Assembly: GCF_046630445.1 (NCBI RefSeq)
Contig: NC_092335.1
Span: forward strand, 317,612,001 to 317,676,000
Direction of reading: 5' to 3'
Source: Rutidosis leptorrhynchoides
Lineage: Eukaryota > Streptophyta > Magnoliopsida > Asterales > Asteraceae
DNA: 64,000 bases
Positions 36,575 to 47,308 of this stretch are shown piece after piece; position 1 is the stretch's first letter; every line of letters begins with the position of its first letter. Made by a program: the position numbers and the translations under genes. Below the pieces are notes generated by a model that was not told the origin of the DNA, ran no database searches, and was given only the letters and a program-made list of their open reading frames with translations.

Positions 36575-37947
36575 CCGAAGCGAAACGCCATATTTTTAAA
36601 TTTTAAGTTATAATTTGTTTTTGTAAAATTTATATTTTTGTTTAAAAAATTAAAAAAGTAAAAAAAAAAAAAAAAAATTTAAAAACTATAAAAAATCGAA
36701 AAAAAAAATATAATATTTTAAAATCTATTTTTAAGTTTATTTATAAAATTATAAAGTATTTTCTTTTTAGTTTTAAAATTTTAAAAGTTTTTATTATTTA
36801 TATATTTTATTTAATTATAAAACAGAAAAAGAAAATAAATATTAAATAAAAAATTACGATTGAACCTGTCATTGACCCCCCTATTTGAACCTGCAAGGAA
36901 GGTCATGCGACTCGCATGACCCCCTCCCTAAAATCATGCGACTCGCATGATGGTTCTGACAGGCTACAATCTTTGCCCTAATTCTGCATTTAATGCGGAG
37001 TAATATATTATTATTATTATAAAACCTAGTTTGTTTTTATTATTATTAATTAAGTTTTTAGTTTAATTATTTTTAACTACTTTTAATTAGTTTTATTATA
37101 TTTAAAACTTAATACTTTAATAATATTTTAATAAAAATTGTATTTTTTTATCACTTTTTATTTCTTTTTATATTTTATACTTTTTAATCGTTTTAGCGTA
37201 ATTTTTATATTTTCTTCGGTCGTACTTAGTTTTTAGTCTAGTTTTTTTTGTCGTAGTTTTATTTTTACTTCTAGAATTTTTAGGATTGCCGTAAACTCTC
37301 TTAAGTGCTTATTCCTTAGATTAAGTATTAGGTGCTTTAGAATTTTGCGACGCCTTTTTAAGTTTTAGTTTCTTTTTTAAGTTATTTTCATTTGGGATTT
37401 AGTTTTTCCTGTAAGCTTTAATATTTTTAGACACCTTTTACTATGTATCAATTATCATTCCAATTAGTAATTTCAATTTGCGATTATAATTTTAAGTTAG
37501 TTGTAGTAATAAGGTTAGGTTAGTCAAGTATTTTTAAGTTTTTATAAGTTTCTTTTATTTTTCCGTCACCTTTTATTTTTTCAACCATTTTTCTTTTTCT
37601 ACCTTTTTCGACGAACTCTTTTTCTTTCTTATTTCTCGCTATTCTAGTTTTAGGACATAGATTTTTATTCTACTTCTTATCTAAATTTCTTAAAATTACG
37701 AAAATTTATTTTAAGTGGTTAAATTGATAGACATCAAAATTTTCTGGTTCGTAGTAATAGTTGGATTTGTACGTGGACCGGGTTATTGGAGCCAAACAGT
37801 CCTCAATTATATTGAGACCAAACGAATCCTGCCCCTCTGCTGCATCTTTTGGCTATTCGAAACGTGGGCAAAATCAGAAAAGTCTATTGATTGGATAACT
37901 TATTATAATTTTTCTTTCCTTTTAAAAACTAATAGGATATTCAGTGA
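36575..37947 (+). other. Long AT-rich leader before gag
   Basis: About 1.37 kb without a convincing gene. A 93-codon frame at 37715-37996 overlaps the gag start in another frame and has no recognisable domain. Two strong palindromes built on GCGACTCGC lie at 36901-36921 and 36933-36951. Confidence 0.6.
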
Positions 37948-38562
37948 ATGCACCGAGCAAGACGTTCATCACCTTTTGTACGTTCACCACCTGTAACTAG
38001 ATCAAGACATCGTTTAACAAATATAACCGCCGTTGATTTTTCTTTAGAATCGTCATCTAGTCAACCAAGTACTTCAGTTCAAATTTCCGATAATCCATTT
38101 TTTGAACCCAACCTCACAATTGAGAATCCAGAAAATATTCAGGAACGGTTCATAGATCCTGAACCACTAAACTTTCCTCCGGAACCACCAATCATTCAAA
38201 CAGAGATTGTTGAGGAACGAACCATTAAATCAGAATCATCTAGTGATACCGATTCAACAAATTCAATTATGGAGGATCTGGAACCTTTAAGTATGGAAGA
38301 CCGAATGAGAGCTAAACGCACTGGCCAAGGTCACGCAATTACTCATCCAGACATTAATGCGCCAGATTATGAAATCAAAGGACAAATTCTACACATGGTG
38401 ACTAATCAATGCCAATTTAGTGGTGCGCCGAAGGAAGATCCAAATGAACATCTACGTACCTTTAATAGGATCTGCACACTATTTAAAATCCGAGAAGTGG
38501 AGGATGAACAGATATATCTCATGTTATTTCCCTGGACTTTAAAGGGAGAAGCCAAAGATTGA
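37948..38562 (+). pseudogene. gag: gag N-terminal part of the Athila-like element
   Basis: ATG 37948 directly follows an in-frame TGA, which fixes the start. The N terminus is basic, then Ser/Pro/Glu-rich. From about residue 130 the retrotransposon gag fold begins (FSGAPKEDPNEHLRTF, then LMLFPWTLKGEAKD). The frame stops at TGA 38560-38562, inside a conserved segment of the domain, and continues immediately in the same frame. Without readthrough this copy cannot make full Gag. Confidence 0.85.
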
Positions 38563-39390
38563 TTGGAATCGTTACCTGAAGGGGCGATCGATACATGGGA
38601 CGTTTTAGTTGACAAATTTCTTAAACAATTCTTTCCTGCATCTAAAGCCGTAAGACTTCAAGCAGAAATTGTTACGTTCACACAGAAACCAAATGAAACT
38701 CTATATGAGGCGTGGACAAGATATGGAAAGTTGTTAAGAGGATGTCCGCAACATGGTTTAGACACCTGTCAAATAGTACAAATATTCTACCAAGGATGCG
38801 ACATCACTACAAGAAAAGACATAGATATAGCAGCTGGTGGTTCTATTATGAAGAAAACCGAAACTGATGCTTACAAAATTATTGATAACACTGCTTCCCA
38901 CTCACATGAGTGGCACCAAGAAAAAGACATCATTAGATCATCTAAAGCAGCTAGAGCCGATTCTAGTCATGACTTAGATTCCATTTCCGCAAAGATAGAT
39001 GCTGTGGAGAGACGAATGGAAAAGATGACTAAAGATATTCACTCAATACGAATTAGTTGTGAGCAGTGTGGAGGACCACATTTGACAAAAGATTGTCTCA
39101 GTATTGAATTAACAATGGAACAAAGAGAGAATATTTCATACATAAACCAAAGGCCTGGAAATAATTATCAGAATAATTATCAACCGCCAAGACCGATTTA
39201 CAATCAAAACCAGAATTATAACCGAAATATTCCATACAACAACCAACAAAGTCCTAGCAATCAACAAGTATCCAATAATACTTACAATCAGCAAAGACCT
39301 AATTTTCAAAACAAACCACCACAACAAACCGATGATAAAAAGCCGAATTTAGAAGATATGATGACGAAGCTAGTTGAAACTCAAACATAG
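38563..39390 (+). pseudogene. gag: gag C-terminal part, between two stops
   Basis: The same frame continues without a true start: its first codon is TTG, inside the gag domain. It holds the rest of the capsid-like domain (FLKQFFPASKAVRLQAE, LYEAWTRYGKLLRGCP) and a zinc knuckle variant CEQCGGPHLTKDC (39058-39096, Cx2Cx3Hx4C). A Gln/Asn-rich tail follows, ending at TAG 39388-39390. Confidence 0.85.
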
Positions 39391-42300
39391 TTTTTCACAT
39401 CTCAGAAACAAACCAATGAACAAAATGCTCAAGCATTTAGAAATCAACAAGCTTCTATTCAAAATCTGGAACAAGAAGTGAGTAACCTAGCAAGGTTAAT
39501 AGGTGAAAGAAAACCGGGAAGTCTACCTAGTGATACAAATGCTAACCCCCGGAATGAAACAGCTAAAGCCATTACCACAAGAAGTGGTACAACACTTAAA
39601 CCACCTGAAATACCTGTAACTTCTGATGAAACTATTCCTACTCCACAAGAACCACAACCTGATCAAGATAAGGAAAAAGAACCGGTAGTTGAAAAGGTTA
39701 ATGAAGATAACACAGTTAAGGATAAACCTTATGTTAAACCATACCAACCACCACTTCCTTACCCGAGTAAAATGAAGAAAGAAAAACTTGAAGCCGAGCA
39801 ATCCAAATTCTTGGATATGTTTAAACAGATAAATGTAAATCTTCCTTTCATTGATGTGATTTCAGGAATGCCAAGATATGCTAAATTCTTGAAAGATCTA
39901 ATCTCAAATAGAAAGAAAATGGAAGAACTCTCGGCTGTCACTATGAATGCTAATTGTTCAGCAGTGCTGTTGAATAAGATACCAGAAAAACTATCTGATC
40001 CAGGAAGTTTCACAATTCCATGTTTTCTGGGTAGTCTTAGTTCAATAGAAGCATTGGCAGACTTAGGTTCTAGTATAAATCTAATGCCGTATTCACTATA
40101 CGCTAAACTAGACCTTGGAGAATTAAAACCAACCAGAATAAGCATACAACTAGCCGATAGATCAATAAAATATCCTAGAGGGATAATGGAGAACATGCTA
40201 GTTAAAGTTGGTACTTTAGTATTTCCAGTAGATTTTGTTGTTTTGGACATGGAAGAAGATTCTCAAGTTCCTCTCATATTAGGAAGACCATTCTTAAACA
40301 CGGCTAAAGCAATGATAGACGTGTTCGGTAAGAAACTGACCCTAAGTATAGAGGATGAGAGTGTTACCTTTTCAGTTGATAGAGCAATGCAACAACCACA
40401 ATCTGCAGATGATACATGTTATTATATTCAAACTATAGATGCACATGCAGAATTATTAGAAGAATTTCCAGAATTACAAGGAACAGGAGAATGTTCTTTA
40501 GGAGAAGGTAATGAACCAATTGATGAAGCTGAAATGTTAGCTACACTTATAGCTAATGGATATGAACCAACAACAGAAGAAATTCAAATGCTAAAAGAAG
40601 AAGACAGATATCGATATAAATCATCGATAGAAGAACCTCCGAAATTAGAGTTAAAGCCACTTCCAAACCATTTGGAATACGCTTATTTACATGGTGAATC
40701 TGAATTACCTGTAATAATATCGTCTTCTCTTACTGAAAATGAGAAATCACAACTCATTTCTGTGTTGAAAGCTCATAAACCAGCCATTGCATGGAAAATT
40801 CATGATATTAAAGGAATAAGTCCTTCGTATTGCACACATAAAATCCTTATGGAAGAAGGTCATAAAACGTATGTGCAACGCCAACGAACACTAAATCCTA
40901 ATATGCAAGATGTAGTTAAGAAAGAGATTATTAAACTGCTAGATGCAGGTTTAATTTATCCAATCTCTGATAGTCCATGGGTAAGCCCAGTTCAATGCGT
41001 GCCTAAGAAGGGTGGCATGACTGTCATTACAAATGAGAAAAATGAGCTTATTCCTACTAGGACTGTAACAGGATGGCGTGTGTGTATTGATTATAGAAAA
41101 TTAAATGACGCCACCAGAAAAGATCACTTTCCCTTACCTTTCATAGATCAAATGTTGGAAAGATTAGCCGGAAATAGTTACTATTGTTTTCTAGATGGAT
41201 TTTCCGGATATTTTCAAATTCCAATAGCACCCGAAGATCAAGAGAAAACCACATTCACGTGCCCTTATGGTACTTTTGCTTACAAACGCATGCCATTTGG
41301 ACTTTGTAACGCCCCTGCAACCTTTCAAAGGTGTATGATGGCGATTTTTCATGACATGATAGAAGAATGCATGGAAGTTTTCATGGATGACTTTTCAGTC
41401 TTCGGTGATACATTTAAATCATGTCTAGTTAATCTAGAACGAATGCTAATTAGATGCGAACAATCAAATCTAGTACTTAATTGGGAGAAATGCCATTTCA
41501 TGGTTAAAGAAGGCATCGTTCTTGGACATAAAATTTCAAAAGAAGGAATTGAAGTGGATAGAGCTAAAGTAGATGTAATTGCTAAACTTCCACATCCCAC
41601 CAATGTTAGAGGAGTTAGGAGTTTTCTAGGGCATGCCGGTTTTTACCGACGTTTCATAAAAGATTTTTCTAAAATTGCCACTCCTATGAATAAACTCCTA
41701 GAAAAGGATGCGCCATTCATCTTTTCAGATGAATGTATCAAATCTTTTAATATTCTTAAAGAAAAACTCACTAATGCGCCGATCATGATAACACCAAATT
41801 GGAATCTACCATTTGAACTAATGTGCGATGCAAGTGATTTTGCAATGGGAGCCGTTTTAGGACAAAGGATTGAAAAACGATTTCAACCTATATATTATGC
41901 TAGTAAGACGTTACAAGGAGCACAAACGAACTATACAACTACTGAAAAAGAACTCCTTGCTATTGTCTTTGCTTTTGATAAATTTCGATCATATCTCGTT
42001 CTAGCAAAAACGGTGGTCTATACCGACCATTCTGCTCTTAGATACCTATTTTCAAAACAAGATGCTAAACCAAGATTAATCCGTTGGATCTTACTCTTAC
42101 AAGAGTTTGATATTGAAATCCGAGATAAAAGAGGAGCAGAAAATCTCGCCGCTGATCATCTTTCTCGTCTTGAAAATCCCGAATTAGAAGTTCTAAATGA
42201 ATCAGCCATACAAGACAACTTTCCTGATGAATATCTATTGAAGATAGATTATAAAGAAATCCCATGGTTTGCAGACTATGCAAACTACTTAGTTTGTGGA

Positions 42301-43554
42301 TTCCTTGAAAAAGGATTATCGTACCAAAGACGAAAGAAATTCTTCAGTGATATAAAACACTATTTCTGGGAAGATCCACATCTGTTTAAAAGTTGTCCCG
42401 ATGGAATAATACGCCGATGTGTATTTGGAGATGAAGCTAGTAAAATTTTAAACCATTGTCACACAGGACCAACAGGAGGGCATTATGGGCCTCAACTAAC
42501 AGCAAGAAAAGTTTATGAAGCTGGATTCTATTGGCCTACAATTTACAAAGACGCACACCTTCTTTGCAAATCCTGTGATGCATGTCAAAGGGCCGGAAAA
42601 ATAAGTCAACGTGATGAAATGCCACAAAATGTCATCCAAGTATGTGAAGTATTTGACATTTGGGGTATTGACTTTATGGGTCTATTTCCAAAATCTCATA
42701 ATAATCTATATATACTCGTAGCCATTGATTATGTATCTAAATGGGCGGAAGCACAAGCTCTCCCAACTAACGATGCACGAGTTGTAGTCAACTTTTTAAA
42801 ACGTCTTTTTGCAAGGTTTGGAACACCGAAAGCTTTAATAAGTGATCGGGGTACTCATTTCTGTAATAATCAACTTGAGAAAGTTCTTAAAAGATATGGA
42901 GTAACTCATAAAATCTCCACCGCATATCATCCACAAACAAGTGGACAAGTTGAAAATACCAACCGAGCTTTAAAACGTATTCTAGAGAAAACCGTAGGAT
43001 CAAATCCGAAGGAATGGTCCATTAAATTGGAGGATGCACTCTGGGCTTTTAGAACAGCCTACAAAACTCCAATTGGAACCACACCTTTTAGACTTGTTTA
43101 TGGAAAAGCATGTCATCTTCCAGTAGAAATTGAACACAAAGCATTTTGGGCTTTGAAGACATGTAATCTTGATTTACATGAAGCCGGACGTCTACGATTA
43201 AGTCAATTAAACGAATTAGAAGAATTAAGACATGAAGCATACGAAAATTCGTTAATCTATAAAGAAAGAACGAAGAAATGGCATGATAAAAGAATCAGAA
43301 GTTCAAAAGAATTTAAAGAAGGAGACAGAGTTCTTCTTTTCAATTCACGATTCAAGCTATTTCCTGGAAAATTGAAATCAAGATGGTCTGGACCATTCAT
43401 AGTCAAAAGAGTTTTCCCATACGGAACGATAGAATTGATAAATTCAAATGGGATTGAATTTAAAGTTAATGGTCACAGAGTTAAACATTACATACATGGT
43501 CCGATGGAAGTCGACAATGAAGTTAATCATAATTTCGATACCACAGCTAACTAA
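39391..43554 (+). CDS. pol: pol of the Athila-like element
   Basis: Open in the gag frame from after TAG 39388 to TAA 43552-43554. Order: a Pro/Lys-rich linker; aspartic protease ADLGSS (Asp at 40060); reverse transcriptase ([15 protein letters not shown] at 41380-41391); RNase H ([16 protein letters not shown]); integrase finger ([12 protein letters not shown], about 42566-42600); and integrase catalytic Asp (42670-42672), Asp (42844-42846) and Glu (42952-42954). The C-terminal part ([16 protein letters not shown]) is the usual Athila integrase tail, with no chromodomain. All catalytic residues are intact. Only the upstream stops prevent normal expression as a Gag-Pol fusion. Confidence 0.93.
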   Translation, partial: FFTSQKQTNEQNAQAFRNQQASIQNLEQEVSNLARLIGERKPGSLPSDTNANPRNETAKAITTRSGTTLKPPEIPVTSDETIPTPQEPQPDQDKEKEPVVEKVNEDNTVKDKPYVKPYQPPLPYPSKMKKEKLEAEQSKFLDMFKQINVNLPFIDVISGMPRYAKFLKDLISNRKKMEELSAVTMNANCSAVLLNKIPEKLSDPGSFTIPCFLGSLSSIEALADLGSSINLMPYSLYAKLDLGELKPTRISIQLADRSIKYPRGIMENMLVKVGTLVFPVDFVVLDMEEDSQVPLILGRPFLNTAKAMIDVFGKKLTLSIEDESVTFSVDRAMQQPQSADDTCYYIQTIDAHAELLEEFPELQGTGECSLGEGNEPIDEAEMLATLIANGYEPTTEEIQMLKEEDRYRYKSSIEEPPKLELKPLPNHLEYAYLHGESELPVIISSSLTENEKSQLISVLKAHKPAIAWKIHDIKGISPSYCTHKILMEEGHKTYVQRQRTLNPNMQDVVKKEIIKLLDAGLIYPISDSPWVSPVQCVPKKGGMTVITNEKNELIPTRTVTGWRVCIDYRKLNDATRKDHFPLPFIDQMLERLAGNSYYCFLDGFSGYFQIPIAPEDQEKTTFTCPYGTFAYKRMPFGLCNAPATFQRCMMAIFHDMIEECMEVFMDDFSVFGDTFKSCLVNLERMLIRCEQSNLVLNWEKCHFMVKEGIVLGHKISKEGIEVDRAKVDVIAKLPHPTNVRGVRSFLGHAGFYRRFIKDFSKIATPMNKLLEKDAPFIFSDECIKSFNILKEKLTNAPIMITPNWNLPFELMCDASDFAMGAVLGQRIEKRFQPIYYASKTLQGAQTNYTTTEKELLAIVFAFDKFRSYLVLAKTVVYTDHSALRYLFSKQDAKPRLIRWILLLQEFDIEIRDKRGAENLAADHLSRLENPELEVLNESAIQDNFPDEYLLKIDYKEIPWFADYANYLVCGFLEKGLSYQRRKKFFSDIKHYFWEDPHLFKSCPDGIIRRCVFGDEASKILNHCHTGPTGGHYGPQLTARKVYEAGFYWPTIYKDAHLLCKSCDACQRAGKISQRDEMPQNVIQVCEVFDIWGIDFMGLFPKSHNNLYILVAIDYVSKWAEAQALPTNDARVVVNFLKRLFARFGTPKALISDRGTHFCNNQLEKVLKRYGVTHKISTAYHPQTSGQVENTNRALKRILEKTVGSNPKEWSIKLEDALWAFRTAYKTPIGTTPFRLVYGKACHLPVEIEHKAFWALKTCNLDLHEAGRLRLSQLNELEELRHEAYENSLIYKERTKKWHDKRIRSSKEFKEGDRVLLFNSRFKLFPGKLKSRWSGPFIVKRVFPYGTIELINSNGIEFKVNGHRVKHYIHGPMEVDNEVNHNFDTTAN

Positions 43555-43693
43555 GTGTGGGGAGAATCAAGTCTTTAAAGGATAATATGTATTTCTGTTA
43601 GAGTTAGATTATCTGTTTTCGTGTAGTTCTCGAAAATGGAACCCGAATGGTCTTTCCCTAGCAGACCCTAAAGAACTAGTCTTCTCCCCCCAT

Positions 43694-43715
43694 TCTGAAT
43701 TTTTATTTTTTTTAG
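43694..43715 (+). promoter_or_regulatory. Splice-acceptor-like site before the zinc-knuckle ORF
   Basis: A long T-rich run ending in TTTTTTTTAG at 43714-43715, only 12 nt before ATG 43727. It would suit a spliced subgenomic mRNA for the small ORF. The donor is not identified. Confidence 0.45.
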
Positions 43716-43726
43716 GTTTTTACAAA

Positions 43727-44143
43727 ATGAAGACTGCCTGTGAACTAAACCATGGTCTAATGCTACACGCTTTGATCACTAAACGTAATAATGACATACT
43801 ACCGAGTGAAATAGTATCAGTAATCAGAGAAAGAATGGACGGAGTTAGAAAAGAATCCAGATGCGAAGATAATAAGTTACAATTTGGTAAAGGAAAATCA
43901 AAATCCGCAGCAAAAAGAAGAGCACGACACCTAGAAAGATGTCACAAATGCGGAAAATGGTCACATGGAGGTAAATGTTCAAATAATCAAACCTATTCAA
44001 ATACCGAATTTGTTACTTTATGCAGAGACGGACCGTTCATATGTTTAGAAGAAAAGACACTGAATGCTCGAGGTTACGCTTATGTAGCAATGGAAAACCA
44101 ATTAAACCGACTATCTTATGAATGGAATAGATCATATAACTAA
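43727..44143 (+). CDS. Basic zinc-knuckle accessory protein of the Athila-like element
   Basis: An intact 138-residue ORF, ATG 43727, 172 nt after pol. Residues 11-40 form a short alpha-helical-looking segment. Residues 55-68 are strongly basic (KGKSKSAAKRRARH). A Cys/His knuckle RCHKCGKWSHGGKC follows (C72, C75, H80, C84; Cx2Cx4Hx3C), then CSNNQTYSNTEF. This order (short helix, Arg/Lys-rich patch, RCHxC, a second KC about nine residues on, then a hydrophobic run ending in Gly) resembles the cysteine-rich nucleic-acid-binding proteins encoded near the 3' end of carlaviruses. The resemblance is judged by eye only. It could instead be a duplicated Gag knuckle, though the Gag knuckle of this element has different spacing and context. 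Nucleic-acid binding is likely; anything further is inference. Confidence 0.65.
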   Translation: MKTACELNHGLMLHALITKRNNDILPSEIVSVIRERMDGVRKESRCEDNKLQFGKGKSKSAAKRRARHLERCHKCGKWSHGGKCSNNQTYSNTEFVTLCRDGPFICLEEKTLNARGYAYVAMENQLNRLSYEWNRSYN

Positions 44144-45284
44144 GAAATCTATTTCACAGGTATGTCTGTACAGTTTTTATTTTTATTTTTATTTTTAACC
44201 TTTTGATAATAAACGCTAATTTGTTCGCTAAAAAGTATTAAATTGGTATTAAATAAAATTAGGTTTGGCGACCGAAATTATTGATATCATTCAAAAATTT
44301 ATTACATCACTGCGAAATTTAACGTTTATTCTTAAGGTATAAATATCTTTAATCAATCAACCCAAAATATTTCAAAAATTCGTCATGAGTTAAATTAGGT
44401 CTTGGAACCGAAATTACTTTACCGAAAAGAGGGGCGCATATTTTTGATAATATTTGATTGATTAAAGTGGGATAAAAAGCCAAAAAGATTTTTTATTTTT
44501 ACCATGTTTTTAAAATTAATATTTAAATCTTATATTAATATTGTAAATTTTGTAAAAACAATATATTTAAAATTGTAAATATTTGAAAAATTAATATAAG
44601 TTTGGTATGAATTTATAATATGAATTTTTAAATTAAGTTTGGTGTGAATTTTTAATTTTTAATTTTTAATTTTGAATTTTGAATTTTATATTTAAGTTGT
44701 GTGAATTTAAAAACAAAAATTTACTTTATCTCATTAAGTTAAAAATATGATTTTTAAAATTCGTCGTAAGTTGAAGACTAGGTCTTTGAACCGAAATTGC
44801 TTTACCCGAGGGAGGGACGAGAACTTTTATTATCATTATTTTTAATCTTATTGAATTAGAGTATGCCAAAAACATTGAAAAAACCCAAAAATCTTAGCTT
44901 TTAAAACAATCGCTACAAAAAGACAAATTTTAAAATTTTGTCGAAGGACGGACTAGGACATCGATCCGAAACGACCTCGTCCTAAATAACAAGGGAAATA
45001 AAATTTTAAAATTAATTACTTAATTGTTTTAATAAGTTAATGATTATAAAAAAAAAAAAAAAAAAATTACCAAACTCCGCGACTCGCGGAGTTTGGTGCT
45101 TAAATCTCCGCGACTCGCGGAGGGACCGAAAATCAGAAAAAAAATATAAAGAGCTGAACGATCAGTTCACTCCCCCCACACAAAAACACCCGAAAACTGC
45201 TGCGAAAAACCCCGAAAAACCACCCAAAAACACCCCAAAAATACCAATTTTTAACCGTTAATCACCAAATTTTTTGCTAAAATC
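44144..45284 (+). other. Noncoding stretch with dispersed repeats and palindromes
   Basis: AT-rich sequence holding four degenerate copies of a GGTCTTNGAACCGAAATT-type motif (about 44260, 44397, 44780, 44951) and two copies of CTCCGCGACTCGCGGAG (45075-45091 and 45106-45122). A 73-codon frame at 45040-45261 spans the palindromes and is not considered coding. Confidence 0.6.
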
Positions 45285-45326
45285 ATGTTGAGAAGGATGC
45301 TATCTAAGAATTACTCAAGAAAAACG
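45285..45326 (+). CDS. Predicted exon 1 of the ORF-1-type gene
   Basis: ATG 45285 opens 14 basic codons ending exactly at a donor, ACG|GTAAAT (GT at 45327-45328), in phase 0. The next exon at 45962 also starts in phase 0 after TTTTGCAG. This explains why the long downstream frame lacks an ATG near its start. Predicted from sequence only. Confidence 0.6.
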
Positions 45327-45961
45327 GTAAATTTCTACACCTAAACACCATTTAATCCGAATTTTGGTGTTCTTGAGCTATTTTTTCCCCAATTTGATTT
45401 TGATGCTTTTTAGTGTAATTAGACTTAAATTGTTTATGTATTATGCTTGTATAACCTAGATTGATGCTGTTTAACATAATTAGAAGCCTTAAACTTCAAA
45501 TTTTGAATAATCTAGGGTTTGTGTTCTTGAGCAATTTGGGGCTTTTTGATATAAACAGGTTATGGCCGATTTTTGTCATGAATTGTTGCTAAATTGAGTA
45601 GTGTAACATGTCTAGGTAGTTAAATGATCCAAACTTTGAGCCTAAACATGATTTTGAGAATTAAAGTGGACTTTTTCAAGTCTAAAATTCATGAACTTGA
45701 TTTTTGAAAGATAATGCCATTTGAGACTTGTTTAATTGCTAGTAATGATTATTTTGACATGTTATTTGAGTTGAATGCTTATGAACTTGGCGAACATTTT
45801 CGTATATGCTTATATGAAAAAGTGTAGATTTGATAAAAATGTGAAAATGAGCTTAAGTTTGATATAAATTGATAATGTCATTGTAATTATTTTGATTAAT
45901 GATTTTGCTGACACTAATGCATATTTGGATGCACAAAAATTGTGTTTGATGTGTTTTGCAG
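45327..45961 (+). other. Predicted intron of the ORF-1-type gene
   Basis: A 635-bp, T-rich segment with GTAAAT at its 5' end and TTTTGCAG at its 3' end. It contains no long ORF, as expected for a plant intron. Confidence 0.58.
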
Positions 45962-47308
45962 AATGAAAGGGGTGAATCTTCATCCCAAGCCCGCAATGCT
46001 CCTGCTGAGAATTTGGAACAACAGGAGGTGGATAACTACTACAAGCAGGATGTACCTCATCCAGTCATGACCTTTTCCGATATGCATTTGGAAGAGTTGC
46101 ACCCGAACCTGAGATTTGACAGACTTTGGATAGATTATCCAAAATATCAACGGGGTTTGCATACTCTTCATTCCAAGGTTGTTGAGGTACCGAGGGTCAT
46201 AGAATGGGGACCCTTAGAAGCTGTAGAATTGGCCGGGCCAATTAGGGAATTACTTGTACAGAGGTATGGTAATTCTTCTTTTAATGACTGGATATGTTTA
46301 TTCACCTTACGCAGACCTGTATATAAAGTATGGTGTGAAGAGTTGTTATGTAGTATAGAGTTGAATGATCGGGTAGCTAGTTTAACCGATCGTTCTTTTA
46401 TTAGATTTTTGTTAGGCGGTTCGATGCGACACATGTCTTTACTGGACATGGCTCAGGCTTTACGTATATATACGCCTGAGGAGTTAGCGTCTGCCGATTG
46501 TAGAGGATTGATACTAAACGGTAGAAAGATAGATGAGAATTTTGATACACACGGTGTGTGGAGTCAAATGACAAGCCATCACCGTTTCAAATGGGGAAAT
46601 TACTCTTATTTGGATATAGATAGAGCCGAATTAAGAGTGATACATAGGTTTTTAGCTAATTCGATTACACAAAGGGGTAAAAACAAGGAAAAAGTAAATG
46701 AACAGGATTTGTTTTACCATATGTGTATTCGAGACCCACAGAGCGCTGTAAGTATACCATATTGTGTGGGTTATTATTTATCAGCTATGGTTCGGGGGAT
46801 GCGACCACATAGCATAATAGGAGGTGGTATTTTTATTACTTTGATTGGTGAATATCTCGGTGTGGATATAAGTCGGGGGGGATTATTACTAGAAGAGCCG
46901 GAACCCCGCGATACTATAGGTTTAAATGTATACCATGGTGCGAAAGTTTTGAAGAGGCGAAATAACGCCGCAGTACGATACCATGGTAGACATCCACAGG
47001 TGGAGAGAAACCAGCAACAAGGTAATGTAGGAGGGGGGAATGAGATGCAAGAAATGCATAGGTTTATAGCTTCTCAGGAATACGAAAATGCTAGACAGAG
47101 AGCATTTGAAGATTGGCAAGTTCATCAGAACCAGATCATAGCTCATTGCCAACATATAGGTAGAAACTATATTCCTACACCGAAACCCGTCTTCCCTCCT
47201 TGGTCGATAGAGATGCAGCCACCATATCCTACGTATGACCCTGCCGAAGCATTCTATAGCACTTATGGTTATGCCTGGAACCCCTATTGGTACCAATATC
47301 ATCCTTAG
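45962..47308 (+). CDS. ATHILA ORF-1-type protein, main exon
   Basis: About 448 codons in one frame to TAG 47306-47308. The first in-frame ATG is only at 46067, so the splice start at 45962 is preferred. The body (FIRFLLGGSMRHMSLLDMAQ, IYTPEEL, VIHRFLANSITQRGK, CIRDPQSAVSIPY) has the pattern of the ATHILA ORF-1 family (Pfam PF03078) found beside pol in many plant Athila elements. The last 100 residues are Gln-, Pro- and Tyr-rich. Some call this position env-like, but I see no signal peptide or clear membrane anchor. Function is unknown. Confidence 0.72.
   Translation, partial: NERGESSSQARNAPAENLEQQEVDNYYKQDVPHPVMTFSDMHLEELHPNLRFDRLWIDYPKYQRGLHTLHSKVVEVPRVIEWGPLEAVELAGPIRELLVQRYGNSSFNDWICLFTLRRPVYKVWCEELLCSIELNDRVASLTDRSFIRFLLGGSMRHMSLLDMAQALRIYTPEELASADCRGLILNGRKIDENFDTHGVWSQMTSHHRFKWGNYSYLDIDRAELRVIHRFLANSITQRGKNKEKVNEQDLFYHMCIRDPQSAVSIPYCVGYYLSAMVRGMRPHSIIGGGIFITLIGEYLGVDISRGGLLLEEPEPRDTIGLNVYHGAKVLKRRNNAAVRYHGRHPQVERNQQQGNVGGGNEMQEMHRFIASQEYENARQRAFEDWQVHQNQIIAHCQHIGRNYIPTPKPVFPPWSIEMQPPYPTYDPAEAFYSTYGYAWNPYWYQYHP

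Noticed and set aside
37715-37996. 93-codon ORF before gag in the Athila-like element
   Set aside because: It overlaps the gag start in another frame, lacks a domain and begins in AT-rich leader.
45962-47308. Envelope glycoprotein
   Set aside because: The position is env-like, but I see no signal peptide, convincing transmembrane anchor or cleavage site. The pattern fits ATHILA ORF-1 proteins instead.
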